Origin: Clostridia bacterium
GTDB lineage: Bacteria; Bacillota; Clostridia; Christensenellales; CAG-138
Direction: 5' to 3'
DNA length: 64,000 nucleotides
NCBI GenBank assembly: GCA_030533005.1
Contig: JAUNJX010000003.1
Location: 27,027 to 91,026 of the forward strand
A model generated the notes under the pieces. The model searched no databases. It saw nothing but the letters and a program-made list of their open reading frames with translations, and was not told the origin of the DNA. Position numbers and translations under genes: made by a program. Positions within the stretch are counted from its first letter, which is position 1, and each line of letters opens with the position of its first letter. Below, one piece after another: positions 16,284 to 25,790 of the stretch.

Positions 16284-17519
16284 TCACTGTGACATTGCAG
16301 CTTCATACATCCATTCCGCATACACGCAATAACCGCGCGACGGGTCATTGACGAAAACATGCGTCACGATGCCCGCAAGCTTTCCATTTTGCATGACCGG
16401 GCTACCGCTCATGCCCTGCACGATGCCGCCGGTCGTGGAAAGCAGCCTTTCGTCCGTGATCTCCACGATCATGCCCTTCCCTGACGCCTTTTCCTGCGGA
16501 AAGCACTTGTTGATACGGCATGCAAAAGCCTGCACGCCGGCTTCATCCACAGTGGAAAGGATCACCGCATCCCCCGTTTTCACCTCGTTTGCATAGGCCA
16601 ACGGCACGCCGTTCGGATAAAGCGGATGCGATAACGGTGCGTAAAGCTCTCCAAAGATACCGTATTCCGTGTTGGTACGCAGCGCGCCGATCTTTTCACC
16701 CGCACCGCCAAATGCGCCGTGCAGCTCCCCCGGCGTGCCCTGCAAGCCATAGGATATGCCGATCACACGCGCCTGCGATATTTCGCCGTTCCCGATTTGC
16801 AGCAGCGAACCCGTATCCACGTCCGTCACGGGATGGCCAAGCGCGCCATAACGCAGGGTCAGCGTGTCATAAAAGGAGATCGTGCCGATACCCGCCGTGC
16901 TGTCCCGCACCCAGATTCCAAGCTTATATAACCCATCGTCCGCCGCCTGCGCGGGACGAACCTGCACGTCAAGCCTGGTATCCTCCCGTTGGATCGTCAA
17001 CAGCAGCGTGTCCCCCCCGTGCGCGCAAAGCTGGCTTAAATGCGCGGCGTTCTTCACCGCATCGCCATTCACGCTTAAAATGATGTCGCCCGCCTTCAGA
17101 CCCGCCGTTTGTGCGGGTGACGTCGGCTTTCCATTGATGGCGGTAAAGCTCGTCATGCCTACCACCAAGGCGCCCGGCATGTATAGGGCTACGCCTATGG
17201 ACTGGCCGCCCGGCATAAGCATGATCCGTTCTCTTTGATGCACATGGATGCGTTTGACGGTCAGCACGTCAAACAGCTTCACCCGCATAGTCTGCACGGC
17301 GTCGTTCAAACGCTCCGCCGTGCTCGCGCCTACGGGAGCCGCCTGTGCGGAAAGGGAAAACGGTCTTTCCATTCCCAAAGAAAGACTAGGCATATCCCCC
17401 TCCGTCACATAGATGTCTGACGGAAGCGCCGCCACAAGCCGCATAGGCTTGCTTAGATTGCAGGCCGTCAGGAGTATACACAGCAGCACGCCAAAGCGTT
17501 TCAGTCCCTTATATTTCAA
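16284..17519 (-). CDS. spoIVB: SpoIVB peptidase (sigma-K checkpoint protease)
   Basis: This 411-residue S55 serine protease is secreted from the forespore to cut SpoIVFA and release pro-sigma-K processing. An N-terminal hydrophobic segment (8-20, ending in TAC) is followed by a PDZ domain (about 108-190) and the protease domain with the catalytic His in GALGHP (H229) and the Ser in GMSGSP (369-374). The start is a TTG at 17519 after GTGAGG. A strong hairpin with a T-tract ends about 13 nt before the start, leaving no room for a separate promoter. Confidence 0.95.
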   Translation of the reverse strand: MKYKGLKRFGVLLCILLTACNLSKPMRLVAALPSDIYVTEGDMPSLSLGMERPFSLSAQAAPVGASTAERLNDAVQTMRVKLFDVLTVKRIHVHQRERIMLMPGGQSIGVALYMPGALVVGMTSFTAINGKPTSPAQTAGLKAGDIILSVNGDAVKNAAHLSQLCAHGGDTLLLTIQREDTRLDVQVRPAQAADDGLYKLGIWVRDSTAGIGTISFYDTLTLRYGALGHPVTDVDTGSLLQIGNGEISQARVIGISYGLQGTPGELHGAFGGAGEKIGALRTNTEYGIFGELYAPLSHPLYPNGVPLAYANEVKTGDAVILSTVDEAGVQAFACRINKCFPQEKASGKGMIVEITDERLLSTTGGIVQGMSGSPVMQNGKLAGIVTHVFVNDPSRGYCVYAEWMYEAAMSQ

Positions 17520-17532
17520 AGCACAACCTCAC

Positions 17533-17564
17533 AAAAAAATCACTGCGAAATGCTTCGCAGTGAT
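17533..17564 (-). terminator. intrinsic terminator between recN and spoIVB
   Basis: On the minus strand ATCACTGCGAA pairs with TTCGCAGTGAT around a short loop, followed by TTTTTTT (17533-17539). It lies 56 nt after the recN stop and only 13 nt before the spoIVB start. Confidence 0.85.
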
Positions 17565-17620
17565 TATCATGGGTGTATAAGCGCCTATGTATACTTGGAT
17601 AAATATGTGGTTCATCCGGC

Positions 17621-19321
17621 TCATTTTTTACGAAGCGCCGCCTTGTCCTTCCGGGAAGCCAGCAACAGCTCACGGGCATGCTCGCGCGCCGAGGCGGAGC
17701 TCGTCCCGCCGCTCATCATATCGCACAGCCGCTCTACGCATCCCTCGTCGTCCAGCCTGCGCACCCGCGTGTGCGTCGCATTCTTGTCGCTTTGCTTTTC
17801 CACGATATAATGTACATCCGCCAGCGCCGCGATCTGGGGAAGATGCGTCACACACAGCACCTGATGCGACATGGCAATACATACCATCTTTTCGCCGACA
17901 ACGGAGGCCATACGCCCGCTGATGCCCGTATCGATCTCGTCGAATATGAGCGTGGGTATCGCATCCCTGTCCGCAAAGATGGCCTTGAACGCCAACATGA
18001 TACGGGAAAGCTCGCCGCCGGAGGCCACCTTTGCCAGTGGCTTTACCGGCTCGCCTGCATTGGCGCTCAGCAAGAATTCTACGTCGTCCTCGCCCTCCGG
18101 CGAGAAACGCAAAGCGGCTGCCTCGGAAAAACGCGTCTGAAAGTCCGCTTTGCTCATCCCCAAATCATGCAGCTGTCCCTCCACCTGCGTTTTAAGCGTC
18201 TTTGCCGTTGACGCGCGAAGTGTGGACAGCGCTTTCGCCGCCTGCCTGTACGCTTTGGCGCAGGCTTCGCGTTCCGCCTGCAGCTTTGCTTGCCGCATCG
18301 CCGCATTTTCAAGCGCGTCCAGCTTATCCTTGGCGGCTGTGCAAAACGCGAGCACCGCCGACAGGTCTTGTCCGTATTTTCGTTTCAGGGATGCAAGCAG
18401 ATCCAGCCGCTCCTCGATCTGTGCAAGCCGCTCAACGTCAAATTCAAAGCCGCTTTTGCAATCCCGCAGGGTATAAACCGTATCCTCCAACATATAGTAT
18501 GCCTCGGAGAGCCGCTCGCTTATTTTCGCATATGCTTCATCATATTCCCCGATAGCCTCCATGCCGTGCCGCGCGCTTTGCAGCTGCGGCATCACACCCT
18601 GCTCGTCATTTAACATGCTGTAGCTTTGCTGCAGCGCTTCCATGATCTTTTCGGCATTCATCAGAAGCGCACGTTCCTTCATGAGCGTTTCTTCCTCATC
18701 CGCTTGCAAGGACGCCGCATCGATCTCGTTGATCTGATAGCGAAGAAGATCCATTTCCCGCATGCGCTCATCCTCGCTCATGGCGCCAAGCTTGTCCTGC
18801 TGCAACAGCGCATGATAGGCAGCGGCAGTTGCAGCTACCTTTTCCTTGAGAGGCTTCATCTGTGCCGCAGGCGCGCAGGCGTCCAAAAAGCTTATGTGCG
18901 TAAGCGGATTCAGAAGCGCTTGATGCTCGTGCTGGCCGTGGATATCCACCAGCCGATCCGTAATGGATTTCAGCAGCGACAGCGTAACGAGCGTCCCATT
19001 GATGCGGCACACGTTTTTGCCGCTTTGGGCAAGCTCACGGGAAACGATCAGCTCATCCTCTGCATCTATCCCGTTTTCTTCTAAAATAGTCGATATTCGC
19101 GCATCGCGTATGTCGGTAAAAACGGCTTCCACCCTCGCCTTTTCCGCATCGTGCTTAATGAGCTCGCGGCTCGCGCGCTCGCCAAGCACCAGATTCACCG
19201 CGTCGATCACGATGGATTTTCCCGCGCCTGTTTCGCCGGTCAAAACATTCAGGCCGGACGCAAATTCCAAGTCCAGCCCTTCGATCAACGCGACATTATG
19301 AATACACAGCCGTTGCAGCAT
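17621..19321 (-). CDS. recN: DNA repair protein RecN
   Basis: This 566-residue SMC-like ATPase acts early in double-strand-break repair. The N-terminus has the Walker A GETGAGKS, the middle is coiled coil interrupted by a short hinge, and the C-terminus has the ABC signature VASGGELSRIMLAFK, Walker B FDEIDTGISG and the switch His region MSHQVLCVTHLPQIAA. It follows argR by 11 nt, the usual clostridial order. Confidence 0.96.
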   Translation of the reverse strand: MLQRLCIHNVALIEGLDLEFASGLNVLTGETGAGKSIVIDAVNLVLGERASRELIKHDAEKARVEAVFTDIRDARISTILEENGIDAEDELIVSRELAQSGKNVCRINGTLVTLSLLKSITDRLVDIHGQHEHQALLNPLTHISFLDACAPAAQMKPLKEKVAATAAAYHALLQQDKLGAMSEDERMREMDLLRYQINEIDAASLQADEEETLMKERALLMNAEKIMEALQQSYSMLNDEQGVMPQLQSARHGMEAIGEYDEAYAKISERLSEAYYMLEDTVYTLRDCKSGFEFDVERLAQIEERLDLLASLKRKYGQDLSAVLAFCTAAKDKLDALENAAMRQAKLQAEREACAKAYRQAAKALSTLRASTAKTLKTQVEGQLHDLGMSKADFQTRFSEAAALRFSPEGEDDVEFLLSANAGEPVKPLAKVASGGELSRIMLAFKAIFADRDAIPTLIFDEIDTGISGRMASVVGEKMVCIAMSHQVLCVTHLPQIAALADVHYIVEKQSDKNATHTRVRRLDDEGCVERLCDMMSGGTSSASAREHARELLLASRKDKAALRKK

Positions 19322-19332
19322 ATAGAATTCTC

Positions 19333-19785
19333 CTAATGTTTAGCCATCGCCTTAAACTTTTCGATCAGATTCTGCATGTCCGCGCCCTCGCTCACCGCGA
19401 TAAAGATCGTATTGTCGCCCGCTATGGTGCCTACGATATCCTTCCATTTCAGGGAATCGATCGCCTCGCTGGCAGCATTGGCCGTGCCCGTCATGGTTTT
19501 GATTACGATCAAATTGCCGGTAGAGTGAATGGAAGTGACAGCATGCGCAAAAATGCTGATAAAGCGTTCCTGCAAGCCGTTTTCCGCATTGTCCACCGTC
19601 GCGTATTTATAATTGCCGTCGGAAGCGAGAACCTTGATAAGCCGCAGCTCCTTAAAGTCCCTTGAAAGCGTAGCCTGCGTCACGTTCATCCCGTGCGCGC
19701 GCAAGCGCGCCGCAAGATCCTCCTGCGTTTCGATATCCTCTTGCGTAATAATGTCCAGTATCATGGATTGTCTTATCGATTTCAT
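19333..19785 (-). CDS. argR: arginine repressor ArgR
   Basis: This 150-residue regulator has an N-terminal winged helix with the DNA-binding segment TQATLSRDFKELRLIKV and a C-terminal arginine-binding, oligomerisation domain with GTIAGDNTIFIA. The ATG at 19785 lies 5 nt after GGAGG; the ATG at 19797 would put that site inside the gene. Its place between nadK and recN is conserved in Clostridia and does not imply a role in NAD or DNA repair. Confidence 0.95.
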   Translation of the reverse strand: MKSIRQSMILDIITQEDIETQEDLAARLRAHGMNVTQATLSRDFKELRLIKVLASDGNYKYATVDNAENGLQERFISIFAHAVTSIHSTGNLIVIKTMTGTANAASEAIDSLKWKDIVGTIAGDNTIFIAVSEGADMQNLIEKFKAMAKH

Positions 19786-19799
19786 CTGAACCTCCATCG

Positions 19800-20612
19800 T
19801 TAGGCAAGCTTATCGTGGATCAACGCGTACAGATTCCGTTTACGCACGCGCACAAACTTCACCATGCGTTCGCCGCGGGTGATCGTCACCACATCCGTGG
19901 GCAAAACCTCGCACACATGTACGCCGTCGATCGCAAGATGCGTATTGCCGTCAACCAACATCTGTATCCTGGAGGTCGCGGGCGTAATGATAGGGCGAAA
20001 CGCCAGGGAATGTGGGCAGATCGGCGTAATGACAGCCGCCTCCAGCCCGGGCGCCACGACAGGGCCGCCCGCAGAGATAGCGTAACCCGTCGCACCGGTC
20101 GGGGTGCTAACGATCACGCCGTCACAGAACACATCGCCCGCGTCCGTATCATCAATGGCGACGCTCACCTTGACGACGCCGGAAAAGCTTTCCTTATACA
20201 AAAGCACATCGTTGATACAGGTATATTGCTGTTTTTCATTGACATTGCATTGCAGCATCATGCAAGGATCGATCGAATAGGCGTTTGCAAGGAGCGCGTC
20301 GAGCACCTCGTCAAATTCGTCAAGACCCACATCGCTCAAAAAGCCTATCCTGCCAAGATTCACGCCGCAAAGCGGGATATCCCGGCGCACCGCCTCCGAA
20401 GCCGCACGCAAAATAGTACCATCCCCGCCAAAGGCAAAAAGGATGTCGGGTTCTATCTCGGCAAAATTAGGCAACGCAAGCACGCCATCCAATTCCTCCG
20501 TTACGGAGCAACGAAAGCCCCTCTGCGCAGCCCGCTCCGTCGCATGGCGCACAGCCTGTACCAATTCATTTCTTTGTGGGTTTGCTACAAATCCGAGACA
20601 TGGTTTCGTCAT
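19800..20612 (-). CDS. nadK: NAD kinase
   Basis: This 270-residue cytoplasmic enzyme phosphorylates NAD to NADP. It has the GGDGT motif (about 65-69), the NLGRIGFLSD segment and STPTGATGYAISAGGP, all diagnostic of the family. The ATG follows GGAAGGAG. A good -10 element lies at 20645-20650. Confidence 0.97.
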   Translation of the reverse strand: MTKPCLGFVANPQRNELVQAVRHATERAAQRGFRCSVTEELDGVLALPNFAEIEPDILFAFGGDGTILRAASEAVRRDIPLCGVNLGRIGFLSDVGLDEFDEVLDALLANAYSIDPCMMLQCNVNEKQQYTCINDVLLYKESFSGVVKVSVAIDDTDAGDVFCDGVIVSTPTGATGYAISAGGPVVAPGLEAAVITPICPHSLAFRPIITPATSRIQMLVDGNTHLAIDGVHVCEVLPTDVVTITRGERMVKFVRVRKRNLYALIHDKLA

Positions 20613-20644
20613 AGGGAAGCAACTCCTTCCTGCGACCTTATTCT

Positions 20645-20650
20645 ATTATA
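20645..20650 (-). promoter_or_regulatory. possible -10 element upstream of nadK
   Basis: A perfect TATAAT on the minus strand lies 32 nt before the nadK ATG in the 89-nt gap after tlyA. No convincing -35 sits at 16-18 nt, so this is a weak call for an internal promoter of nadK-argR-recN. Confidence 0.3.
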
Positions 20651-20701
20651 CTTGGTATGTATATTTCAAGGAAAATCCAATAAATATACATCCGCCTTGT
20701 A

Positions 20702-21511
20702 TTATTCCGCTTTATCCAGCGCCTCGTGCGCCAGTTCCGTCACCGTTTGCGGGGAATCCGCACAATTCTCCGCATCCCCGCCCTTTTGGAGCACCAGCAG
20801 AAACTCGATGTTTCCCTTCGGCCCCTTGATGGGCGAATAATCCATATGCCGCACGGCGAATCCCGTCGCCCGCGCAAAATCAGCCGCCGACGCAAGTACC
20901 TGCGCATGCACGCGCACATCCCGCACAACGCCGTTTTTGCCCACATGCTCCCGCCCCGCTTCAAACTGCGGCTTAACAAGCACCACGGCATACGCCCCAT
21001 CGCCAAGGCAGGTATACAGCGCGGGCAGGATCAGGCGCACAGAAATGAAAGAAACGTCTATAGACGCAAACCGCGGCGCCTCATCGAACCAATCCGGCGA
21101 AAGGTTGCGCGCGTTTGTTCTTTCCATCACGACCACACGCGGATCGTTGCGCAGCTTCCAATCCAGCTGCCCATATCCCACGTCGATGGCATACACCTGT
21201 TTCGCGCCGTGCTGCAGCATACAGTCCGTAAAGCCGCCCGTAGACGCGCCAATATCCAAGGCCACAGCGCCGTCTAGCGTCAGGCCGTACTTTTCCATAG
21301 CCTTTTGCAGCTTTAAGCCGCCCCGGCTCACGAATGGATTCATATCGCCGCGCACAAGCAGCACAGTCTCCGGCGGCACCGCCTGACCCGGCTTATCGAT
21401 ACGCACCTCCTGTAGATACACCAACCCCTCCATGATCATGGAGCGGGCTTTTTCTCTGCTTTCAGCAAGTCCCAGCTCCGTAAGCCGGACATCCGCCCTC
21501 GTTCCCTTCAT
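20702..21511 (-). CDS. tlyA: TlyA family 23S/16S rRNA 2'-O-methyltransferase
   Basis: This 269-residue protein has an N-terminal S4 domain (VRLTELGLAESREKARSMI), the VSRGGLKL segment, and an FtsJ-like SAM-dependent methyltransferase domain with ALDIGASTGGFTDC and the catalytic Lys/Asp region. The ATG at 21511 overlaps the dxs stop (ATGA) and follows TGGAGG. The dxs-tlyA-nadK-argR-recN order is typical of Clostridia. Confidence 0.93.
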   Translation of the reverse strand: MKGTRADVRLTELGLAESREKARSMIMEGLVYLQEVRIDKPGQAVPPETVLLVRGDMNPFVSRGGLKLQKAMEKYGLTLDGAVALDIGASTGGFTDCMLQHGAKQVYAIDVGYGQLDWKLRNDPRVVVMERTNARNLSPDWFDEAPRFASIDVSFISVRLILPALYTCLGDGAYAVVLVKPQFEAGREHVGKNGVVRDVRVHAQVLASAADFARATGFAVRHMDYSPIKGPKGNIEFLLVLQKGGDAENCADSPQTVTELAHEALDKAE

Positions 21512-23355
21512 GCGTTTGCGCCTCCACAGTTGAGTACGGCGCTGCGAATATCCTGCACCGTTATGCCGCACCACACATCCTGCCTTGCGACCGCCGCATG
21601 CGCGACAGGCACATCAGGCACGCCAAGCCGTATGACCGGAATACCGGGCAACGCTTCCGTAACGCGCATGCCAAGACCCTGCGATGCAAGACCGTCCTCC
21701 ACGGTAATGACGCGTTTGCAGCTCTCGCGGAGCCTTTGGAGCATCGTCTCATCCATCGGACGAACGGTACACGCCTCCACAAGACCGGTGTTAAGGTCTT
21801 GGCACGCGCAGCGCGCGTTTGCAAGCACACGGCCGCTTGCGATCACGCACACGTCGGATAACGGCATGAGTTCTCGCCATTTCCCCGGCACAAAAGACTG
21901 CTCGCACGCCTCGCCAACGGGTAAGCACCCGCGCGGATAGCGTATGACGACCGGTACGTTTTCAGACAGCGCTGCGCGCAGCATAGCCGCAAGATCCGCC
22001 TGCGTGGAAGGCGACCATATCTGTATATACGGCATGGATAGAAAATACGCCACATCGTATACGCCCTGATGCGTCTCTCCATCCTCGCCCACAAGCCCTG
22101 CGCGGTCGGCGCAAAACACCACCGGCAGCTTTTGCAGGCAAACATCATGCAGGATCTGATCATAGGCCCTTTGCAAAAACGTCGAATAGATCGCTACCAC
22201 CGGGCGCATGCCGCGCGCGGCAAGCCCGGCCGCCATGGTGACGGCATGCTGTTCGGCAATGCCAACATCAAAAAACCGTTCAGGGTAGCGCTGAGCAAAT
22301 CCCGTCATGCCGGTTCCCATCGGCATAGCCGCGCACACCACGGCTACCGCAGGGTCATGCGCCGCGAGCTCGCAAAGCGTTTCGCCCGCAATCGCCGCAT
22401 TATCCTTTATATGCCCGCTGCAAAGCGCGCCGGTTTGCGGATCGAATTTGCCGACGCCGTGAAAAACATCCGGCCGCGCCTCCGCCGGCTGGTAACCGTG
22501 CCCTTTTTGCGTCAAAACATGTACGATCACAGGATGTTGCAGTTCCTTGGCTCGCTGCAGCACCTGGCAAAGCTGCTCGACATCGTGCCCGTCTACAGGA
22601 CCCCAGTATTTAAAACCGAAATTTTCAAAGTAAGCGTTATCGGGCAACAGAAAGAACTTGATTCGATTGCGTATGGTGCGAAGCCGCATCTTTGTTTTTT
22701 CGCCCCAGCTTGCGCGGCGTGCTAAAAACGCCTCTGTCTTTTGCTTAAAGCGCTGATATCCTCTGCTCCGCCTCGCTTTGCGCAGACTTTTGCTCAACGC
22801 GCCGACGTTGCGGGAAATGGACATATTGTTGTCGTTGAATATGACGATCAGCGGTAGCTTCGCGTCTCCCGCGTCGTTGAGCGCTTCAAAGGCCATACCG
22901 CCCGTTAGGGCGCCGTCGCCTATAACCGCTACCACATGCTCGTCGCTTCCCTGCAATCTGGCAGCGCGCAGCATGCCAAGCGCCGCCGAAACGGAGGTGC
23001 TGGAATGTCCCGTATCAAAAGCGTCATATACGGATTCGTTCCGCTTGGGAAATCCGCTTAAGCCAGCCTCCGTTCGGATGCTGGGAAAGCCTTCGCGGCG
23101 ACCTGTTAAAAGCTTGTGCACATACGCCTGATGCCCAACGTCAAATACGATCTTATCCTTGGGGCAGTCAAATACGCGGTGTATTGCAATCGTAAGCTCC
23201 ACCACGCCAAGGTTGGACGCTAAATGCCCGCCGTTTTGCGAAACGGTCTCCACCAGCGTCTCCCTGATCTGCGACGCAAGCGGCGCAAGCTCCTCTTTCG
23301 GAAGCTTTTTTATATCGGCAGGTGTATGGATTTTTCGTAAAATATCATCCGTCAA
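21508..23355 (-). CDS. dxs: 1-deoxy-D-xylulose-5-phosphate synthase
   Basis: This 615-residue thiamine-diphosphate enzyme makes DXP from pyruvate and glyceraldehyde-3-phosphate, the first step of the MEP isoprenoid pathway. Motifs include NGGHLASNLGVVELT, the ThDP-binding GDGALTGGMAFEALN...NDN and the transketolase central region DRAGLVGEDGETHQG. It starts at a TTG (23355) with only a weak GAAGAA site. It follows ispA, so two isoprenoid genes are linked. Confidence 0.96.
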   Translation of the reverse strand: MTDDILRKIHTPADIKKLPKEELAPLASQIRETLVETVSQNGGHLASNLGVVELTIAIHRVFDCPKDKIVFDVGHQAYVHKLLTGRREGFPSIRTEAGLSGFPKRNESVYDAFDTGHSSTSVSAALGMLRAARLQGSDEHVVAVIGDGALTGGMAFEALNDAGDAKLPLIVIFNDNNMSISRNVGALSKSLRKARRSRGYQRFKQKTEAFLARRASWGEKTKMRLRTIRNRIKFFLLPDNAYFENFGFKYWGPVDGHDVEQLCQVLQRAKELQHPVIVHVLTQKGHGYQPAEARPDVFHGVGKFDPQTGALCSGHIKDNAAIAGETLCELAAHDPAVAVVCAAMPMGTGMTGFAQRYPERFFDVGIAEQHAVTMAAGLAARGMRPVVAIYSTFLQRAYDQILHDVCLQKLPVVFCADRAGLVGEDGETHQGVYDVAYFLSMPYIQIWSPSTQADLAAMLRAALSENVPVVIRYPRGCLPVGEACEQSFVPGKWRELMPLSDVCVIASGRVLANARCACQDLNTGLVEACTVRPMDETMLQRLRESCKRVITVEDGLASQGLGMRVTEALPGIPVIRLGVPDVPVAHAAVARQDVWCGITVQDIRSAVLNCGGANA

Positions 23356-23374
23356 ATTCTTCTTTGTCCTTTGT

Positions 23375-24250
23375 TTAGGATTTTCGCGCCAAGGTTTGAT
23401 CGATCAGCGCAAGGAAAAATGCCGCGCGATCTTCAAATACCGCCAGCGCCGCCCGCGCGTCACAGGCGGCTGCCTGTGCCTTTTCCCGCGCCGTTTCCAG
23501 CCCGAACAGCCGTACATACGTCAGCTTGTCCGCGCTCGCATCCTTGCCTAAGGTTTTTCCCATCCGCGCAAAGTCGCCCTCCACATCCAAAATATCGTCC
23601 GTGATTTGGAAAAGCAAACCATACGCCGTACCAAAGTCCTCAAGCGCCCGGATGGCCGTCTCGTCGCCGCCGGCCGCATAGCCGCCTGCACAAACGGCGG
23701 CTTTGAGCATAGCGCCCGTCTTGTTTTCATGGATATGCCGCAACGTCTGCGCATCGCCGGCAGGCTGTCTTTCGTTGACAAGATCGCAGGCCTGCCCCGC
23801 CACCATGCCGTGTACGCCAGCACCCTTGGCTACTGCGTCCACGGCCTTCAAATAAGCGCTGTCGTTGGCGTTGGCAAGCGCCGCCTCCAGCATAATCTCA
23901 AACGCATAGGAAAGCAGCCCGTCGCCCGCCAGCACCGCGAAGCCCTCGCCGTATACCTTGTGGTTGGTAGGCTTGCCGCGCCGATAGTCGTCGTTATCCA
24001 TGCAGGGCAGATCGTCATGGATCAGCGAATAGGTATGGATCATCTCTATTGCGCATGCAAGCGGCAGCGCCCGCTCCACATCCCCGTGCAGCATATCGCA
24101 GGCAGCAAGGAGCATGCGCGGGCGGAGCCGCTTCCCGCCCGCCATCACGCTGTATGCCATGACCTCCGCCAAATGCGGCGGTATGCGCGCATCCGAAAGA
24201 TACGCCTGCAATCGCCGCTCGATCAAGGCGCTCATCTGCTCCGCACTCAT
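23375..24250 (-). CDS. ispA: polyprenyl synthetase (farnesyl/geranyl diphosphate synthase)
   Basis: This 291-residue enzyme condenses isopentenyl diphosphate with allylic diphosphates. It has both Asp-rich motifs, DDLPCMDND (first) and DDILD (second), plus GGKRLRP. The chain length of the product cannot be read directly; farnesyl diphosphate is the usual product for this gene next to xseB and dxs. Its start overlaps the xseB stop by 4 nt. Confidence 0.94.
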   Translation of the reverse strand: MSAEQMSALIERRLQAYLSDARIPPHLAEVMAYSVMAGGKRLRPRMLLAACDMLHGDVERALPLACAIEMIHTYSLIHDDLPCMDNDDYRRGKPTNHKVYGEGFAVLAGDGLLSYAFEIMLEAALANANDSAYLKAVDAVAKGAGVHGMVAGQACDLVNERQPAGDAQTLRHIHENKTGAMLKAAVCAGGYAAGGDETAIRALEDFGTAYGLLFQITDDILDVEGDFARMGKTLGKDASADKLTYVRLFGLETAREKAQAAACDARAALAVFEDRAAFFLALIDQTLARKS

Positions 24251-24453
24251 GCCTTTTCTCCCGTTTCCACCACATCGAGCTTCGCGTCATAGGCTTCCAA
24301 TATGCCTTGGCAATGCTTGGATAATGCTAAGCCGCGCTCGTATAACTCCATCATAGCGTCCAACGAAATGTTGCCGGAGGAAAGCGCCTCCACGACCTGC
24401 TCCAGCTCCTTGACCGCTTCCTCGTATGGCATATCCTTTTTGATTTTCTGCAT
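24247..24453 (-). CDS. xseB: exodeoxyribonuclease VII small subunit
   Basis: This 68-residue helical protein forms the multi-copy small subunit of exonuclease VII. The sequence PYEEAVKELEQVVEALSSG and LYERGLALSKHC are family hallmarks. It sits 1 nt after xseA and overlaps ispA, so the group is one operon. Confidence 0.95.
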   Translation of the reverse strand: MQKIKKDMPYEEAVKELEQVVEALSSGNISLDAMMELYERGLALSKHCQGILEAYDAKLDVVETGEKA

Positions 24454-24454
24454 G

Positions 24455-25672
24455 TCAGCTTTCCTTCCGTGTTTCCATGATCAATGCCTGCGCCGTACCG
24501 TCCGCCATGATCAGCTCCACACTTTGCTCCTTGTGCAGCTGGCGCACAGCGCTTATATAGCCGTCCCCGCCCTTCACAAGCGCGTAGCCGCTCGCAAGCG
24601 CCCGCCGGGGCGAGAGTGCCTCCAAACGTCCCGTAAGCGCGTCCAGTGCGGCGTAATTCCCCACCATCTGCGCCTGGGCAGCGCGTTTGAGCGTATCCGT
24701 TTGATATCGCACATTTTCGCGCAGCTTTGCGATCCTATGCGCGGGCGCTATCATGCCAGCCGAGGTTTGCAGGCTTTTGAGCCTGTCCCGCTCCCTTTGC
24801 AGCGCACGGCGCACGCCGTTTTGCATACGCGCCCGCGCATCCTCCGTCCAGCCATACAGCTCGTCATACACAGGCACGCACAGCTCCGCGGCCGCAGAGG
24901 GCGTCGGCGCCCTTTGATCCGCCACATAGTCCGCAATGGACACGTCCGTTTCATGCCCAACGGCGCTCACCACGGGAATATTGCTTTCATAGATGGCGCG
25001 CGCCACCGCCTCCTCGTTAAACGCCCAAAGATCCTCCATACTGCCGCCGCCACGTCCCACGATCAACACGTCGGCCAAATGCTTTTCATTCATATATCGT
25101 ATGCCTGCGGCAATATCCTCCGCGGCGCCAGACCCCTGCACCTGCGCGGGATAGAGAAGAATTGGCATATTGGGAAATCTGCGGCCCGCAACATTCACAA
25201 TATCATGGATCACCGCGCCGCTGCGAGAGGTGACGACACCTATACGCCGTGGCAGCAGCGGCAACGCACGCTTATGCGCCGCATCAAAAAGCCCCTGCGC
25301 CTCCAAGCGCGTTTTAAGCATCAAAAAACGGCGATATAATTCCCCTTCGCCTTCCTGCCGCACATCCTCAACATAAAGCTGAAACTGTCCGTCACGCACA
25401 AAAAGCGATATGCTGCCATAGGCGACGACCTGCATGCCGTCTTGCAGCGCACAGCTAAGCTTCGCCGCCTGATTTCTAAACATCACGCAGCGTATCAAGG
25501 CCGTGTCGTCCTTCAGGGAAAAATAAAGATGTCCTGACGAATGACGCTTCATGCCGCTGATTTCGCCGCGCACGCCAATATGCTGCAACAGCGTTTCCCG
25601 CCGCAGCATGCCGTTTACATATTCGTTAAGCTGCGATACGCGCAGCACATAGCCGTTTTCCATCCTATCCAT
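24455..25672 (-). CDS. xseA: exodeoxyribonuclease VII large subunit
   Basis: This 405-residue catalytic subunit degrades single-stranded DNA. It begins with an OB-fold (GVRGEISGMKRHSSGHLYFSLKD) and contains the catalytic core with GVVTSRSGAVIHDI and LIVGRGGGSMEDLWAFN. An ATG at 25663 is an alternative start. It is first in an operon with xseB, ispA, dxs and tlyA, with a plausible promoter at 25717-25745. Confidence 0.95.
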   Translation of the reverse strand: MDRMENGYVLRVSQLNEYVNGMLRRETLLQHIGVRGEISGMKRHSSGHLYFSLKDDTALIRCVMFRNQAAKLSCALQDGMQVVAYGSISLFVRDGQFQLYVEDVRQEGEGELYRRFLMLKTRLEAQGLFDAAHKRALPLLPRRIGVVTSRSGAVIHDIVNVAGRRFPNMPILLYPAQVQGSGAAEDIAAGIRYMNEKHLADVLIVGRGGGSMEDLWAFNEEAVARAIYESNIPVVSAVGHETDVSIADYVADQRAPTPSAAAELCVPVYDELYGWTEDARARMQNGVRRALQRERDRLKSLQTSAGMIAPAHRIAKLRENVRYQTDTLKRAAQAQMVGNYAALDALTGRLEALSPRRALASGYALVKGGDGYISAVRQLHKEQSVELIMADGTAQALIMETRKES

Positions 25673-25716
25673 TTTGCCGTCTTGTCCTCTGCCGTTAAGA
25701 AGCCTAAACCTATGTT

Positions 25717-25745
25717 ATACTAGCATATGCCGCAGTGCATAGCAA
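25717..25745 (-). promoter_or_regulatory. possible sigma-A promoter of xseA operon
   Basis: TTGCTA (25740-25745) and TAGTAT (25717-25722) on the minus strand are 17 nt apart, each matching four of six consensus bases. It lies in the nusB-xseA gap, directly after a GC-rich inverted repeat. Confidence 0.4.
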
Positions 25746-25773
25746 GAGCGCTGTCCCCACGGGGCCAGCGCTC
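25746..25773. repeat. GC-rich inverted repeat between nusB and xseA
   Basis: GAGCGCTG and CAGCGCTC flank a CCCC/GGGG inner stem with one mismatch. Neither strand has a T-tract after the stem, so it is not a normal intrinsic terminator. It could stabilise the nusB mRNA 3' end. Confidence 0.6.
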
Positions 25774-25790
25774 AAAAAATGACAGAAAGC

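Noticed and set aside
17575..17612. Sigma-G-like promoter for spoIVB upstream of the hairpin
   Set aside because: GTATA and CATGATAA elements can be found, but the match is loose and a transcript would meet the terminator at 17533-17564.
25746..25773. Terminator for nusB
   Set aside because: The stem is strong, but on the minus strand the T-run precedes it and only TTGC follows. I list it as an inverted repeat only.
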